From Virgibacillus sp. NKC19-3 (lineage in GTDB: Bacteria; Bacillota; Bacilli; Bacillales; Amphibacillaceae), in assembly GCF_019837165.1 (NCBI RefSeq), contig NZ_JAGYHC010000001.1, positions 3,658,001 to 3,722,000 on the forward strand: 64,000 nucleotides of DNA. Direction: 5' to 3'. Positions 17,081-26,096 of this stretch are shown piece after piece (the stretch's first letter is position 1; every line of letters starts with the position of its first letter). The notes under the pieces are model-generated. The model worked only from the letters and a program-made list of their open reading frames with translations, ran no database searches and was not told the origin of the DNA. Made by a program: the position numbers and the translations under genes.

Positions 17081-19228
17081 ATGCTTGTAAAAGAAGAAAA
17101 AATTCTACAAACCTATTTTGGCTATGAAACGTTTCGCCCTGGTCAAAAAGAGGCAATTGATCATATATTAAACTTACATAACACACTTGCTGTGATGCCA
17201 ACGGGTGGCGGTAAATCCTTATGCTACCAGATTCCCGGCTTGTCCTTAGATGGTACAGCAATCATCATTTCTCCATTAATATCACTTATGAAGGACCAGG
17301 TTGACGCCCTTTCTTCATACGGCATTCCCGCTACATATATTAATAGTTCACTTTCTGTGAGTGAACAGCAAGCACGGCTGCAGGACATCGCTGCCAAACG
17401 CTATAAATTCGTTTACGTAGCTCCCGAGCGGTTTGAGTCGATGCATTTTGTCAATACCATTAAGCATATCCCGCTTGCACTTGTGGCTTTTGATGAAGCG
17501 CATTGTATTTCCCAATGGGGACACGATTTCAGGCCCAGCTATCGTTCCATTGTTCCTAACTTGAAAAAATTAGCTAATATCCCGGTTTTTGTCGCATTGA
17601 CAGCAACAGCTACCGAGGAAGTTATTTCGGATATTCGAGATTTACTGCATATCGAATCAAATCATGTCGTCAACACTGGCTTCGAACGAACAAATTTATC
17701 CTTTCACATTGCAAAAGGAAAGGACAAATCATCCTATGTCCGTTCCTTCTTAGAAGAGCATCAACATGAATCAGGCATTATCTACACCGCAACGAGAAAA
17801 CAGGTAGAAGCATTACATGATCAGTTGACGCGCCGCGGCTTTGACGTAGCTAAATATCACGCCGGCCTCTCGGAGGAGGAACGTAAACAAGCACAGGCAG
17901 CATTCATTTATGACGAAAAATCGGTCATGATTGCAACAAATGCATTCGGGATGGGGATCGATAAATCAAATGTGCGGTTTGTTATCCATTATGCCATGCC
18001 CATGAACATCGAATCCTACTACCAGGAAGCCGGCAGGGCCGGACGTGATGGCGAACCAAGTGATTGCATTCTTTTATTCTCTCCGCAGGACATTCAATTA
18101 CAGAAATTTTTAATCGAACAATCGCTCATGGATGAGGCCGCTAAACAGCAGGAATACCGTAAATTACAGGCGATGATTAATTATTGTCACACCCATAGCT
18201 GTTTAACCGCACAAATTCTGGATTATTTTAACGATACAGAGACAACGGAAACTTGTGGACGATGCAGCAATTGTGTAGAGCGTCAGGAGAAAACAGATAT
18301 TACCGAGGAAGCGCAAATGATTTTGTCTTGTGTCAAGCGTATGGGTGAACGCTTCGGTGTCGGCATGACTGCCAAAGTCTTAAAAGGATCCAGAGATAAA
18401 AAGATAAGAGATTTCCGCTTGGACCAGATTTCAACCTACGGCATATTATCTGCCTATACGGAAAAAGGGCTGACAGAATGGATCCATTTTCTGATTGCCG
18501 AACAGCTATTGGCAACGGAAGAGGGGAAATTCCCGACATTAAGATTGAACCAAAACTCGTTTGATGTTCTAAAAGGGGCTCGCCCTGTCTGGATGTTTAC
18601 AGCACCAATACCTGTGAGCGAAGCAGCCGACTATCATGAAGACTTATTCTCGTCGCTACGGGCACTACGAAAACAAATGGCTGATGCAAGAAATGTTCCG
18701 CCATATGTATTATTTTCCGATGCAACATTAAAGGATTTAAGCCGTTATTTTCCTGTCACCAAGGAAGATATGCTGGAGATCAAAGGCGTCGGGGAAAGGA
18801 AATATGAACAGTACGGAGAGCATTTTCTTTCCGTCATTCAGAATTGGCGAAAAGAACATCCAGATGTGAAAAAGAAAATCCAAATCGCTGATGCACCTGC
18901 ACCTAAGCCGAAGAAGAAGAAAACGGATGATGATCGGCCAAGCCATATGGTGAGTTATCAAATGTTTCAGTCGGGCAAGTCGATGAAGGATATTGCCGTT
19001 ATTCGGGAACTTTCCCAGCAAACAATAGAGAGTCACCTCTTTCAAGCTTTTAAGGCAGGATATCCAATTGCATGGGAAATCTTTTTTAACGATGAAGAAG
19101 AAGCTGCTGTACTTGCCACGCGTGAGGAGCTTGCTGAACCACGGTTGAAGCCATTGAAAGAGACTTTGCCTGAGAACTATAGCTATACGATGATCAAGGC
19201 TGTTTTGGTTAAAAATGGACTGATGTAA
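17081..19228 (+). CDS. recQ: ATP-dependent DNA helicase RecQ
   Basis: 715-residue 3'-5' DNA helicase of recombination and repair. Walker A TGGGKSLCYQ (41-50), DEAH box in VAFDEAHCISQWGHDFRPSY, motif III ALTATAT and motif VI QEAGRAGRDG are present. The RecQ-C-terminal region has the zinc cysteines (NYCHTHSC...CGRCSNC). An HRDC domain follows (about 515-595), then a lysine-rich linker and a C-terminal helix-turn-helix-like domain (SHMVSYQMFQSGKSMKDIA), as in the longer Bacillus RecQ. GGAGGAG lies 8 nt before the ATG. Confidence 0.96.
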   Translation: MLVKEEKILQTYFGYETFRPGQKEAIDHILNLHNTLAVMPTGGGKSLCYQIPGLSLDGTAIIISPLISLMKDQVDALSSYGIPATYINSSLSVSEQQARLQDIAAKRYKFVYVAPERFESMHFVNTIKHIPLALVAFDEAHCISQWGHDFRPSYRSIVPNLKKLANIPVFVALTATATEEVISDIRDLLHIESNHVVNTGFERTNLSFHIAKGKDKSSYVRSFLEEHQHESGIIYTATRKQVEALHDQLTRRGFDVAKYHAGLSEEERKQAQAAFIYDEKSVMIATNAFGMGIDKSNVRFVIHYAMPMNIESYYQEAGRAGRDGEPSDCILLFSPQDIQLQKFLIEQSLMDEAAKQQEYRKLQAMINYCHTHSCLTAQILDYFNDTETTETCGRCSNCVERQEKTDITEEAQMILSCVKRMGERFGVGMTAKVLKGSRDKKIRDFRLDQISTYGILSAYTEKGLTEWIHFLIAEQLLATEEGKFPTLRLNQNSFDVLKGARPVWMFTAPIPVSEAADYHEDLFSSLRALRKQMADARNVPPYVLFSDATLKDLSRYFPVTKEDMLEIKGVGERKYEQYGEHFLSVIQNWRKEHPDVKKKIQIADAPAPKPKKKKTDDDRPSHMVSYQMFQSGKSMKDIAVIRELSQQTIESHLFQAFKAGYPIAWEIFFNDEEEAAVLATREELAEPRLKPLKETLPENYSYTMIKAVLVKNGLM

Positions 19229-19249
19229 ATGTGATACAGGACAGAGATG

Positions 19250-19374
19250 CGGATGGTTCCTTCGGCGTTCGGGATGGTTCCTTCGGCGTTCGGGATGGTT
19301 CCTTCGGCGTTCGGGATGGTTCCTTCGGCGTTCGGGATGGTAAACGCCATGCTTCCAGGGTCGCATGGCGTTTA
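19250..19374. repeat. Four-copy 21-bp tandem repeat plus hairpin (module A, copy 1)
   Basis: Four contiguous 21-bp units (core TTCCTTCGGCGTTCGG) at 19250-19270, 19271-19291, 19292-19312 and 19313-19333. GGGATGG and a hairpin of 11-bp arms (TAAACGCCATG / CATGGCGTTTA, 19341-19374) follow directly. A two-unit copy with the same hairpin lies at 21862-21944. The hairpin coincides with the broken 3' end of the C45 pseudogene. Confidence 0.92.
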
Positions 19375-20035
19375 TACAATCATTCCAGCATATAAAAATA
19401 CCCTTCCATCATTAACAGCAATTTGCCCCTTTGTATCCTCCATTGAGTAATCGTAACTCCATGCATGTGGCAATTTCTTCATTAATTGAATAGCTTCATC
19501 CGTTGTTTGACATGTGTCCAACACAATCCTTAGAATACTCCCTGCACTTAATCCTTTTCTAGAACAGGTGTGTTTAAAAATGAAAGCCGATTGCCAGCCC
19601 TTTTTCATTTACTCCTTCATGTCTGCCAACCATATGTAGACTGTAGCCAACACTCCCGTAAGCCTTCTGTGGATTAATGATCGCTAACCGATGATCATAG
19701 CCATCAAGCGAAAAATCATAATTTCGAACATAATAGTTGGGCGTGGACTACGGCAGAGCAACCCATTTCCTTTAATTTTGGAATATCATAGCCACTGAAC
19801 AGAGACAGTACCTTCTTATAAGGCATTTGCATTGATCTGATAATCCCTTTATCTCATCAAGAAGGTGTGGCGCAAAATGATGAAAGATATTCTCGACGGC
19901 GTGTACATCAATATTTTCATTCACAATGGGCTCGAATTTTTCTACCAATGAAGTGGGGATACGTTTACCCTGATGATAGCCGATTTCATGCGAAGCCCCA
20001 TTTTGTTGATCTATGGCTACTTCGAAATATGGCAT
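19372..20035 (-). pseudogene. Decayed C45-type acyltransferase/hydrolase (penicillin acylase-like)
   Basis: Remnant of a C45-family autoprocessing acyltransferase or hydrolase. The N-terminus (MPYFEVAIDQQNGASHEIGYHQG) is open from 20035. The reading then shifts frame near 19828, after GLSDQ, to continue LFSGYDIPKLKEMGCSAVV with the expected nucleophile Cys. It shifts again near 19740 to NYYVRNYDFSLDGYDHRLAI and again near 19575 to RKGLSAGSILRIVLDTCQTTDEA. The C-terminus stops at the hairpin of the 21-bp repeat module, well short of the usual roughly 330-350 residues. Three frameshifts and a lost end make it non-functional. Confidence 0.85.
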
Positions 20036-20434
20036 GGAAACATCCCCTTATTTTCGTTATAATAGTTCATTCTGCATCGCGCTGTAAAATTCCTTTATTG
20101 CCCATATTATGTACCTCACCCCTCCCTCATGTAGGCTCGCTACGTTTACCAGCTATTTCATCTATGCCTGCGTCACCCTCCTGTTCGTTTACCCTATGAT
20201 ATCTTCACTTCCGCCTATCAAGAGCGTAGACAACGATCTCTTAGATAAAAAGCGTATTTGAAAGATAGATAGATTTTTTCACGGTTAAATTGAACAACAA
20301 GCGCGATAATCCAATTTGATTACGTTACATACTATTGATATAGTAAAAATCTGGTAGCAGCCGGTTGTGAATATACACACAAATTCTAGAAGTCGACATT
20401 GTGAAACAATAAACAAGAAAAGGAGATGATAGAT
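20036..20434. other. Intergenic region upstream of the NCS1 permease
   Basis: About 400 bp without a gene. It contains a good plus-strand promoter at 20316-20344 (listed separately) and a short interrupted palindrome TTGTG...CACAA near 20366-20383, which could be an operator. Nothing else is recognised. Confidence 0.4.
20316..20344 (+). promoter_or_regulatory. Sigma-A-type promoter for the NCS1 permease
   Basis: TTGATT at 20316-20321 and TATAGT at 20339-20344, separated by exactly 17 nt, about 90 bp upstream of the permease start. A predicted promoter only. Confidence 0.55.
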
Positions 20435-21835
20435 GTGAGATCTGGAGAAACTGCAGATCAACATACTCACGAGGAAATGGATCAAGATTATTCATTAGAC
20501 AGAGTCCCTCGCGAGCAAAGGAACATGGGTTGGATTAGTATTACAAATATTACGTTTGGTATTGCAACAGCCATATTTTACTTCCAAATGGGGAGTGTCA
20601 TGGCTCTTCAATTTGGTGCAATTAATGCTATTATATCGGCTGTCTATGCGATTATTGTTGCCGGTATACTGGGAACATTCATTGCTTATTTATCTGCAAA
20701 ATCCGGAATGAATGTTAATTTATTATCACGTGGCGGTGGATTTGGCTATATTGGCGCCTCGTTGACCTCATTTATTTATGCTACAAATTTTATCATGTAT
20801 TGCGCGTTGGAAGGTTTAATACTCGTAGCTGCTGTTCATGAATTTTTTCCTGTAATCCCTGAGTGGGTATTAATTATCTTCTTTGGCTCGATTGTTATCC
20901 CGTTAAATTGGTTTGGGATCAAGCAGTTGGATAAATTGCAAAAATGGTCGTTGCCGTTGTTCGGCCTTTTTTTAATTGCAGCTATTATCATGGCTGCAAA
21001 CACGACCTCCGTTTACGACGGTAGTTTCTGGTCGTATATGCCAGAGGGCGTCCAAGTTGGAGGAACAGCTTTATTGCTTTGTATTGGCATGCAGCATGGT
21101 ATTATGGGACTAACACCACTGCTCGCATCAGACTATGCCCGCTTTCTTAAACCAAAAGATACGAAGTTTGGCATATTTGCCATTGGATTTATCCCCCAGA
21201 TTTTCTGTTTTGGCGTCATGGGTGGCCTTGGGATATGGTTTGGCGTTCGACTGGGAGAGCCAAATCCAGGTGTATATATTGTGCTACTCCTGAGTATCTT
21301 TGGAGTCTTGTTTACCATGATCACGCAGGTAAGAATTAATATCACAAATATATATAGTGGGTCATTATCGCTTTCTACCTTTTTTGAAAATATATTTAAA
21401 TTTAAACCAGGGCGTCGCTTTTGGGTGGTCGTTACAGGGGTTGCTGCGATGATTTTAATGCTGGCCGGTATCGTCAATCATCTGGAAGCGGCTATGACGT
21501 TCCAAGGCGTCTTCCTAATGACTTGGGCAGCGATTTTGGTTACGGATGCCATTATCGTCAAAAAGGTATTAAGGATTGGTCCCGGTTATTACGAGGCCAG
21601 GCAACAGAATCTGCATAAATGGAATCCGGTTGGTGTTGTTGCTTTAGCGGTAGCAAGCGGATTAGGCACAGTTGCAGCATTAGGATACATGGGGACATTC
21701 TTGCAAAGTACTGCTGCATTTTTCGCAGCTGTTCTCGCAGCTATACTCACTGTGACTGTAGCTATTACGACCAAGGGGAAATATTACATCAAACGAAAAA
21801 ACAATGATGTGGCGAGAGAAGATTATATTGCGTAA
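20435..21835 (+). CDS. NCS1-family purine/cytosine permease
   Basis: 466-residue membrane transporter with about 12 segments, of the nucleobase:cation symporter-1 (cytosine/purine, thiamine) family. The soluble start (TADQHTHEEMDQDYSLDRVPREQRN) is followed by the first segments WISITNITFGIATAIFYF and the family-typical LLSRGGGFGYIGASLTSFIYATNFIMY. The substrate (cytosine, purines or related) is not decidable. GTG 20435 was chosen because AGGAG lies 9 nt before it; the in-frame ATG at 20426 abuts the ribosome site. Confidence 0.9.
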   Translation: MRSGETADQHTHEEMDQDYSLDRVPREQRNMGWISITNITFGIATAIFYFQMGSVMALQFGAINAIISAVYAIIVAGILGTFIAYLSAKSGMNVNLLSRGGGFGYIGASLTSFIYATNFIMYCALEGLILVAAVHEFFPVIPEWVLIIFFGSIVIPLNWFGIKQLDKLQKWSLPLFGLFLIAAIIMAANTTSVYDGSFWSYMPEGVQVGGTALLLCIGMQHGIMGLTPLLASDYARFLKPKDTKFGIFAIGFIPQIFCFGVMGGLGIWFGVRLGEPNPGVYIVLLLSIFGVLFTMITQVRINITNIYSGSLSLSTFFENIFKFKPGRRFWVVVTGVAAMILMLAGIVNHLEAAMTFQGVFLMTWAAILVTDAIIVKKVLRIGPGYYEARQQNLHKWNPVGVVALAVASGLGTVAALGYMGTFLQSTAAFFAAVLAAILTVTVAITTKGKYYIKRKNNDVAREDYIA

Positions 21836-21861
21836 AAGCAATGGGAAGTAAACCCGCCTCT

Positions 21862-21944
21862 TTGATGGTTCCTTCGGCGTTCGGGTTGATTCCTTCGGCG
21901 TTCGGGATGATAAACGCCATGCTACTGGGGTCGCATGGCGTTTA
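21862..21944. repeat. Two-copy 21-bp tandem repeat plus hairpin (module A, copy 2)
   Basis: Two 21-bp units (21862-21882 and 21883-21903) with the TTCCTTCGGCGTTC core, then GGGATGA and the hairpin TAAACGCCATG / CATGGCGTTTA (21911-21944). Same architecture as 19250-19374, with two units instead of four and small base differences. It lies between the convergent NCS1 permease and LD-carboxypeptidase genes, and the hairpin could terminate either. Confidence 0.9.
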
Positions 21945-21972
21945 CGTTGGCATGAGGCGGTTCCTTTGCTTC

Positions 21973-23007
21973 CTACGTCACACCACTTTCCAAAATTGAG
22001 AACGTCCCTTTAACACAATTAACTTCTGCCATTGTGCCATATGGCAAAATAAACTTCGGCTCTGTATGGCCAAAATTTAAGTTATAGAGTATAGGCAAAT
22101 CTTCTAAGCCATATTCCTTCATAACGTTTACTATTTCTTCTTTGTATGCTTCGTAATATTTCTCATTATGCGGCTTACCAAAAATGATTGCCCTCGATTT
22201 GTGCAGAATGCCTTGCGCGGCATAATTCCGCAGCCAATATTTCATACATGCAGGTTCTGCCTCTTCCTCCGAAGTTTCAAAGAAAAGAATACTATCATCC
22301 CAATTGTTCTCATCAGGCCAAAGTTCGGTGCTTTTTGCGAATTCCAGCACATCCATACAACCACCAATCAGACGTCCCTGCACGACACTCGTTGCGCCCT
22401 GAAGCACTTCATATCCGGTGTTTTGCTGCATTGTTCGCCGCTTCTGTTTATTCGCTTCATCCCACTCCAGATACTCACTCGTCCATTCTTTAGCAGGTTC
22501 CACTTCACCAACCACACTGTTGGAGAATAGCGTCCGCTTCACCGCCTCTACAGTGTAAGGATCCATTTCCACATTTTCAGCAAAATCACTTAAAACAGCA
22601 GGCCCATAAAAAGAGGACACACCTGCTTTAAGGCAAAACAAATGGGAAATTGTCACATCGGAATACCCTACGAATATTTTCGGATTGTCACGGATCACAT
22701 TAAAATCAATATATGGGAGTAAACGTATACTGTCATCTCCACCAATATTCGAGAAGATCCCTTTTATTTCCTCATCCCGAAAAGCCGTCATCAGATCGTC
22801 GGCACGGGCTTTCGGATGCTCGTATAGATAATCCGCACCCTTTAAACTGTTTGGCATCGGCACAACCTCAAGGCCAAATACCTCCTCTAATCTTCGCACT
22901 CCTTGTTCATATCGCCATTTGATTTCCGGTTCCCCAGCCCCTCCCCAGGAAGGGCTTACTGTCGCCACTTTGTCTCCGGGTTGCAATTTTTTTGGTTTTA
23001 TGAGCAT
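21973..23007 (-). CDS. LD-carboxypeptidase, peptidase family S66 (MccF-like)
   Basis: 344-residue cytosolic serine peptidase of family S66. Members recycle murein tetrapeptides (LdcA) or cleave peptide-nucleotide antibiotics (MccF). The nucleophile elbow VGYSD (Ser116), a Glu in FFETSEEE (around 245) and the His of NFGHTEPKF (around 315) form the S66 triad. The length and the SNIGGDDSIRLLPYIDF segment are typical of the MccF-like branch, so a self-immunity or detoxifying role is possible. No microcin-like gene is nearby. Confidence 0.9.
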   Translation of the reverse strand: MLIKPKKLQPGDKVATVSPSWGGAGEPEIKWRYEQGVRRLEEVFGLEVVPMPNSLKGADYLYEHPKARADDLMTAFRDEEIKGIFSNIGGDDSIRLLPYIDFNVIRDNPKIFVGYSDVTISHLFCLKAGVSSFYGPAVLSDFAENVEMDPYTVEAVKRTLFSNSVVGEVEPAKEWTSEYLEWDEANKQKRRTMQQNTGYEVLQGATSVVQGRLIGGCMDVLEFAKSTELWPDENNWDDSILFFETSEEEAEPACMKYWLRNYAAQGILHKSRAIIFGKPHNEKYYEAYKEEIVNVMKEYGLEDLPILYNLNFGHTEPKFILPYGTMAEVNCVKGTFSILESGVT

Positions 23008-23090
23008 TGGATCCCCTCTTTTTTATTATGACTTTTTCTCTTCATGTATATCTATTTCTACTCCAGCCTTTCCAATTCCTGCAGAAAACA

Positions 23091-24431
23091 CTACTTAATA
23101 GAATGATCCATTTTACTTAACTGTAGCAGCCATTTTTCTACATAGTGATCAATGATTTGCTGTTTATCAACATTATCTTCCAAAGCGGGGAAAATAAAGC
23201 GTTGATGCACCGTAAGATAATAGAGAGGGGCGAGAACACGCACAAGGCGAAATTCCTCATACAAACGGGCAAGCGAGTCAAACATCCTCCATTCTTCAAG
23301 ATAAACATCTAATAACTGCTGACTTATCTGTTCGGAAAAGTATTCATTCACTTCTTCCAATAATACGATCACACTCAAGAAAGGATGGGTCAGGGAACTA
23401 TCTGACCAATCATAAATAATTGGTTCTCCATGGTGAACCATAATATTACCGCCAAACAAATCGCCATGGTCTAATGAGATGGGAAGTTTTGATTCACGTA
23501 ATCCCTTTGCAAGAGACAACATAGATGGGATGCTCATTTTCAATGCAATATGCTTTTCCAACGAAATATTATTACTGGAAACTAATTCACTCAGGGATTC
23601 CTCTAAATGGTTGTTTAATATCTCTATGATTGGCCTGACAGGACATCCTAATTTTCGCAGCTTATCTTTATGAATGTGGGCTTCCTTTTGTATATTACCC
23701 ATTCGATATAAGGCGTCTTCCCAATGGCTACGATTCGTTGAATTACCAAGAAGATCCCCTTGTAGTTCGCCCATGATATACCAATTATTTTCGAGATCCA
23801 AAGCGATTACTTCCGGAACATAAGATGGATAATGTTCTGCAAGATAGTTGTGAATACTGGGTTCATGTGAAAACACATCTGGGACAGCTTTCAAGTAATA
23901 ATTTGCTTGATTTGTCTTAATCTTCCACAATGCTGCGCGTTCCCAGCTTCTGATTTGTACAAATGTGATTGGATAATATGGCAATTTCTGCTTTACCCAT
24001 GCTTCCATTCTCTGACGCCATCCAAATTGAAACCATGCAAAGGCTCGATTATCATCTTTAGCCGACCAATCAAGTAGCACTTTTCGTTCATTTGGATGAA
24101 TTGCTGCCAATGATGGAATAGAAATAGGGTCTAACCAGACAAGTCCCACCCTCTCACTTGAATAGTTGTCTAAGACTTCAATTTCATATATGCGTATAGC
24201 TTCATCCTGATAATAACCGCGTAATACATTCACTTCTAAATCGAATTCCCTTTTAAAAAAGTCATTGATTGGTGAGGTGACAGCCACATGTAGACGTTCT
24301 AAATGAAAAGAAGGTAATGCGTATGTACGATGTTTCCGGCATAATAACAATTTCCATTGACTACTTGAAAAAACGATAAATTTCAAAAGCAAGGCATTGA
24401 TCCCCTCTCGAGCATTTTTGTCCAACTTCAA
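23091..24431 (-). CDS. Aminoglycoside-phosphotransferase-fold protein with N-terminal Nudix-like region
   Basis: 446 residues as opened. The C-terminal 270 residues are an APH/choline-kinase fold with catalytic loop LDHGDLFGGNI and metal site IIYDWSD. The N-terminal 150 residues (LLCRKHRTYALPSFHLER..., VGLVWLDPISIPSLA) resemble a Nudix fold without a Nudix box. The substrate is unknown. The TTG at 24431 has no ribosome site. An in-frame TTG at about 24395 (GAGGGG 9 nt upstream) may be the true start, giving about 434 residues. Confidence 0.78.
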   Translation of the reverse strand: MKLDKNAREGINALLLKFIVFSSSQWKLLLCRKHRTYALPSFHLERLHVAVTSPINDFFKREFDLEVNVLRGYYQDEAIRIYEIEVLDNYSSERVGLVWLDPISIPSLAAIHPNERKVLLDWSAKDDNRAFAWFQFGWRQRMEAWVKQKLPYYPITFVQIRSWERAALWKIKTNQANYYLKAVPDVFSHEPSIHNYLAEHYPSYVPEVIALDLENNWYIMGELQGDLLGNSTNRSHWEDALYRMGNIQKEAHIHKDKLRKLGCPVRPIIEILNNHLEESLSELVSSNNISLEKHIALKMSIPSMLSLAKGLRESKLPISLDHGDLFGGNIMVHHGEPIIYDWSDSSLTHPFLSVIVLLEEVNEYFSEQISQQLLDVYLEEWRMFDSLARLYEEFRLVRVLAPLYYLTVHQRFIFPALEDNVDKQQIIDHYVEKWLLQLSKMDHSIK

Positions 24432-24638
24432 ATGAAAAAAGGCAGTTTCATTAATGGCTTATTTTCCATGAAGTCAGTGTAAATATCCTCATATGTCCTA
24501 TTTTATTACTGCCTCTTTCCACGTACTTCCTTTTTTATTCCGTCTATTATATCATAGACCCAAAGGAAAAAACCTTTTCCATATTAAAGTGATGCCTGCA
24601 AAACAAGAAACATCCTCATCACATAACGGAGGGATTAC

Positions 24639-25868
24639 ATGAAAGCAAACAAAGAACGTATTGAAACGCATATTAGCGATCTGAGTGCATTTACAGCCAC
24701 GCCCAATCAAGGTGTGACTAGGCTGACCTATAGCAAAGAAGATGTACAAGCCCGAAAATATATAAAAGCAAAAATGAACGAATATGGACTGGACGTTCGG
24801 GAAGATGGGCTGGGCAATATTTTTGGAAAATTGCAAGGAACCAAGAAAGATGCTCCGAGTGTCCTTGTCGGATCTCACTTCGATAGTGTGCCGCATGGTG
24901 GAGCTTATGATGGACCGAGTGGTGTTGTGGCAGGACTTGAAGTAGCTGCGCTTTTTCAGGAAAAGAACCTTACACCGACATATCCATTAGAAATTATAGC
25001 AATGATTGAAGAAGAGGGCGCACGCTTTGGTGGCGGACTAATGGGATCCAGGGGAATTACCGGCACGACAGATGCAGAAGAACTAAATCATACGAAGGAC
25101 AAGGATGGCGTTTCAGTGGCTGAGGCCATGCGGGATATCGGATTAGACCCAACACTTTCGAAACAAAGAGACCCACAGACGATAAAAGCCTTTCTGGAAA
25201 TGCATATTGAGCAAGGACCAGTTCTTGAAGAAAAGGACATTGCAATCGGTGTTGTCGAAGGGATTGTTGGACTCAGCCAATTAGAAGTGACCATCCAAGG
25301 TCAAGCTGGACATGCCGGTACGACACCTATGGACCGGCGCTCAGATGCCCTGGTTACTGCTGCAAATATTATCGCGAAGCTACCAGCTATTGCAGCAGAA
25401 GAAGGGGAAGGAACCGTTATTACCGTAGGAAGGCATGAGGTGTTTCCGAATGGAGCTAATGTCATCCCGGAAAAGGTTATTTTTTCCGTGGATATACGCG
25501 CTGGAAAAGAAGAACATATGCAAAGTGCCATCCAGAAAACCAAAGATTTTATCACCTCCTTTGAGGGACAAGGAATGCAGATATCCATGGAACAGTCATT
25601 ATATATGCAGCCAAAAACATTGAATCAGCATATCCATTCGCTTTTACAAAATGCTTGCAATCAATTGGACATCTCCTATCTACCCATGAATAGCGGAGCA
25701 GGCCACGATGCCATGGTCTTTGCTGATGTGACGGATGTTGGTTTGATTTTTGTCCCGAGTAAAGACGGAATCAGTCACGCTCCGGAAGAATGGACAGATA
25801 CGAAGGACTTAGCTAATGGTGCAGATGTATTATTTCAAACTGCGATGAAACTAACGGAAACAACGTAA
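24639..25868 (+). CDS. M20-family Zn-dependent hydrolase (N-carbamoyl-L-amino-acid hydrolase / allantoate amidohydrolase type)
   Basis: 409-residue binuclear metal amidohydrolase. Metal-ligand motifs are GSHFDSVPHGGAYDGPSGV (around 79-97), EEEGARFGGGLMGSRG (126-141) and MHIEQGPVLE (around 190), and the C-terminal GAGHDAM. These mark the carbamoylase/allantoate/ureidoglycolate subfamily, which hydrolyses N-carbamoyl or ureido groups. No hydantoinase or allantoin genes are adjacent, so the substrate is open. GGAGGG lies 7 nt before the ATG; a terminator follows. Confidence 0.9.
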   Translation: MKANKERIETHISDLSAFTATPNQGVTRLTYSKEDVQARKYIKAKMNEYGLDVREDGLGNIFGKLQGTKKDAPSVLVGSHFDSVPHGGAYDGPSGVVAGLEVAALFQEKNLTPTYPLEIIAMIEEEGARFGGGLMGSRGITGTTDAEELNHTKDKDGVSVAEAMRDIGLDPTLSKQRDPQTIKAFLEMHIEQGPVLEEKDIAIGVVEGIVGLSQLEVTIQGQAGHAGTTPMDRRSDALVTAANIIAKLPAIAAEEGEGTVITVGRHEVFPNGANVIPEKVIFSVDIRAGKEEHMQSAIQKTKDFITSFEGQGMQISMEQSLYMQPKTLNQHIHSLLQNACNQLDISYLPMNSGAGHDAMVFADVTDVGLIFVPSKDGISHAPEEWTDTKDLANGADVLFQTAMKLTETT

Positions 25869-25888
25869 ACCATTTCAGCAAAAATTGG

Positions 25889-25928
25889 AAAAGATCCACG
25901 GTATTCGTTGACGCTGTGGATCTTTTTT
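25889..25928 (+). terminator. Rho-independent terminator
   Basis: 11-bp stem AAAAGATCCAC / GTGGATCTTTT with a 16-nt loop and T-run, 20 bp after the hydrolase stop. Confidence 0.9.
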
Positions 25929-26096
25929 CATATAGGCTTTCCAGGATAACCTGCACCTCTCCCCATCCTGTTTTCGACAAAGTTCAGGGCGTGTCAGTAC
26001 ACCTAGCTGGCAAGCACAATCGATAATTTTCATGTTAAACATGTCGAGTATTTCTAAAGCTGGTTTGCTATGATGAAGATATGAAGGAGGGATACA

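Noticed and set aside
18737-19366. Plus- and minus-strand ORFs through the 21-bp repeats (MVPSAFG and HPERRRN repeats)
   Set aside because: A 21-bp unit is open in several frames by chance; these ORFs overlap recQ or lack ribosome sites.
21973-23007. Microcin C self-immunity system
   Set aside because: The S66 peptidase is MccF-like, but no microcin precursor, adenylating enzyme or exporter lies nearby.
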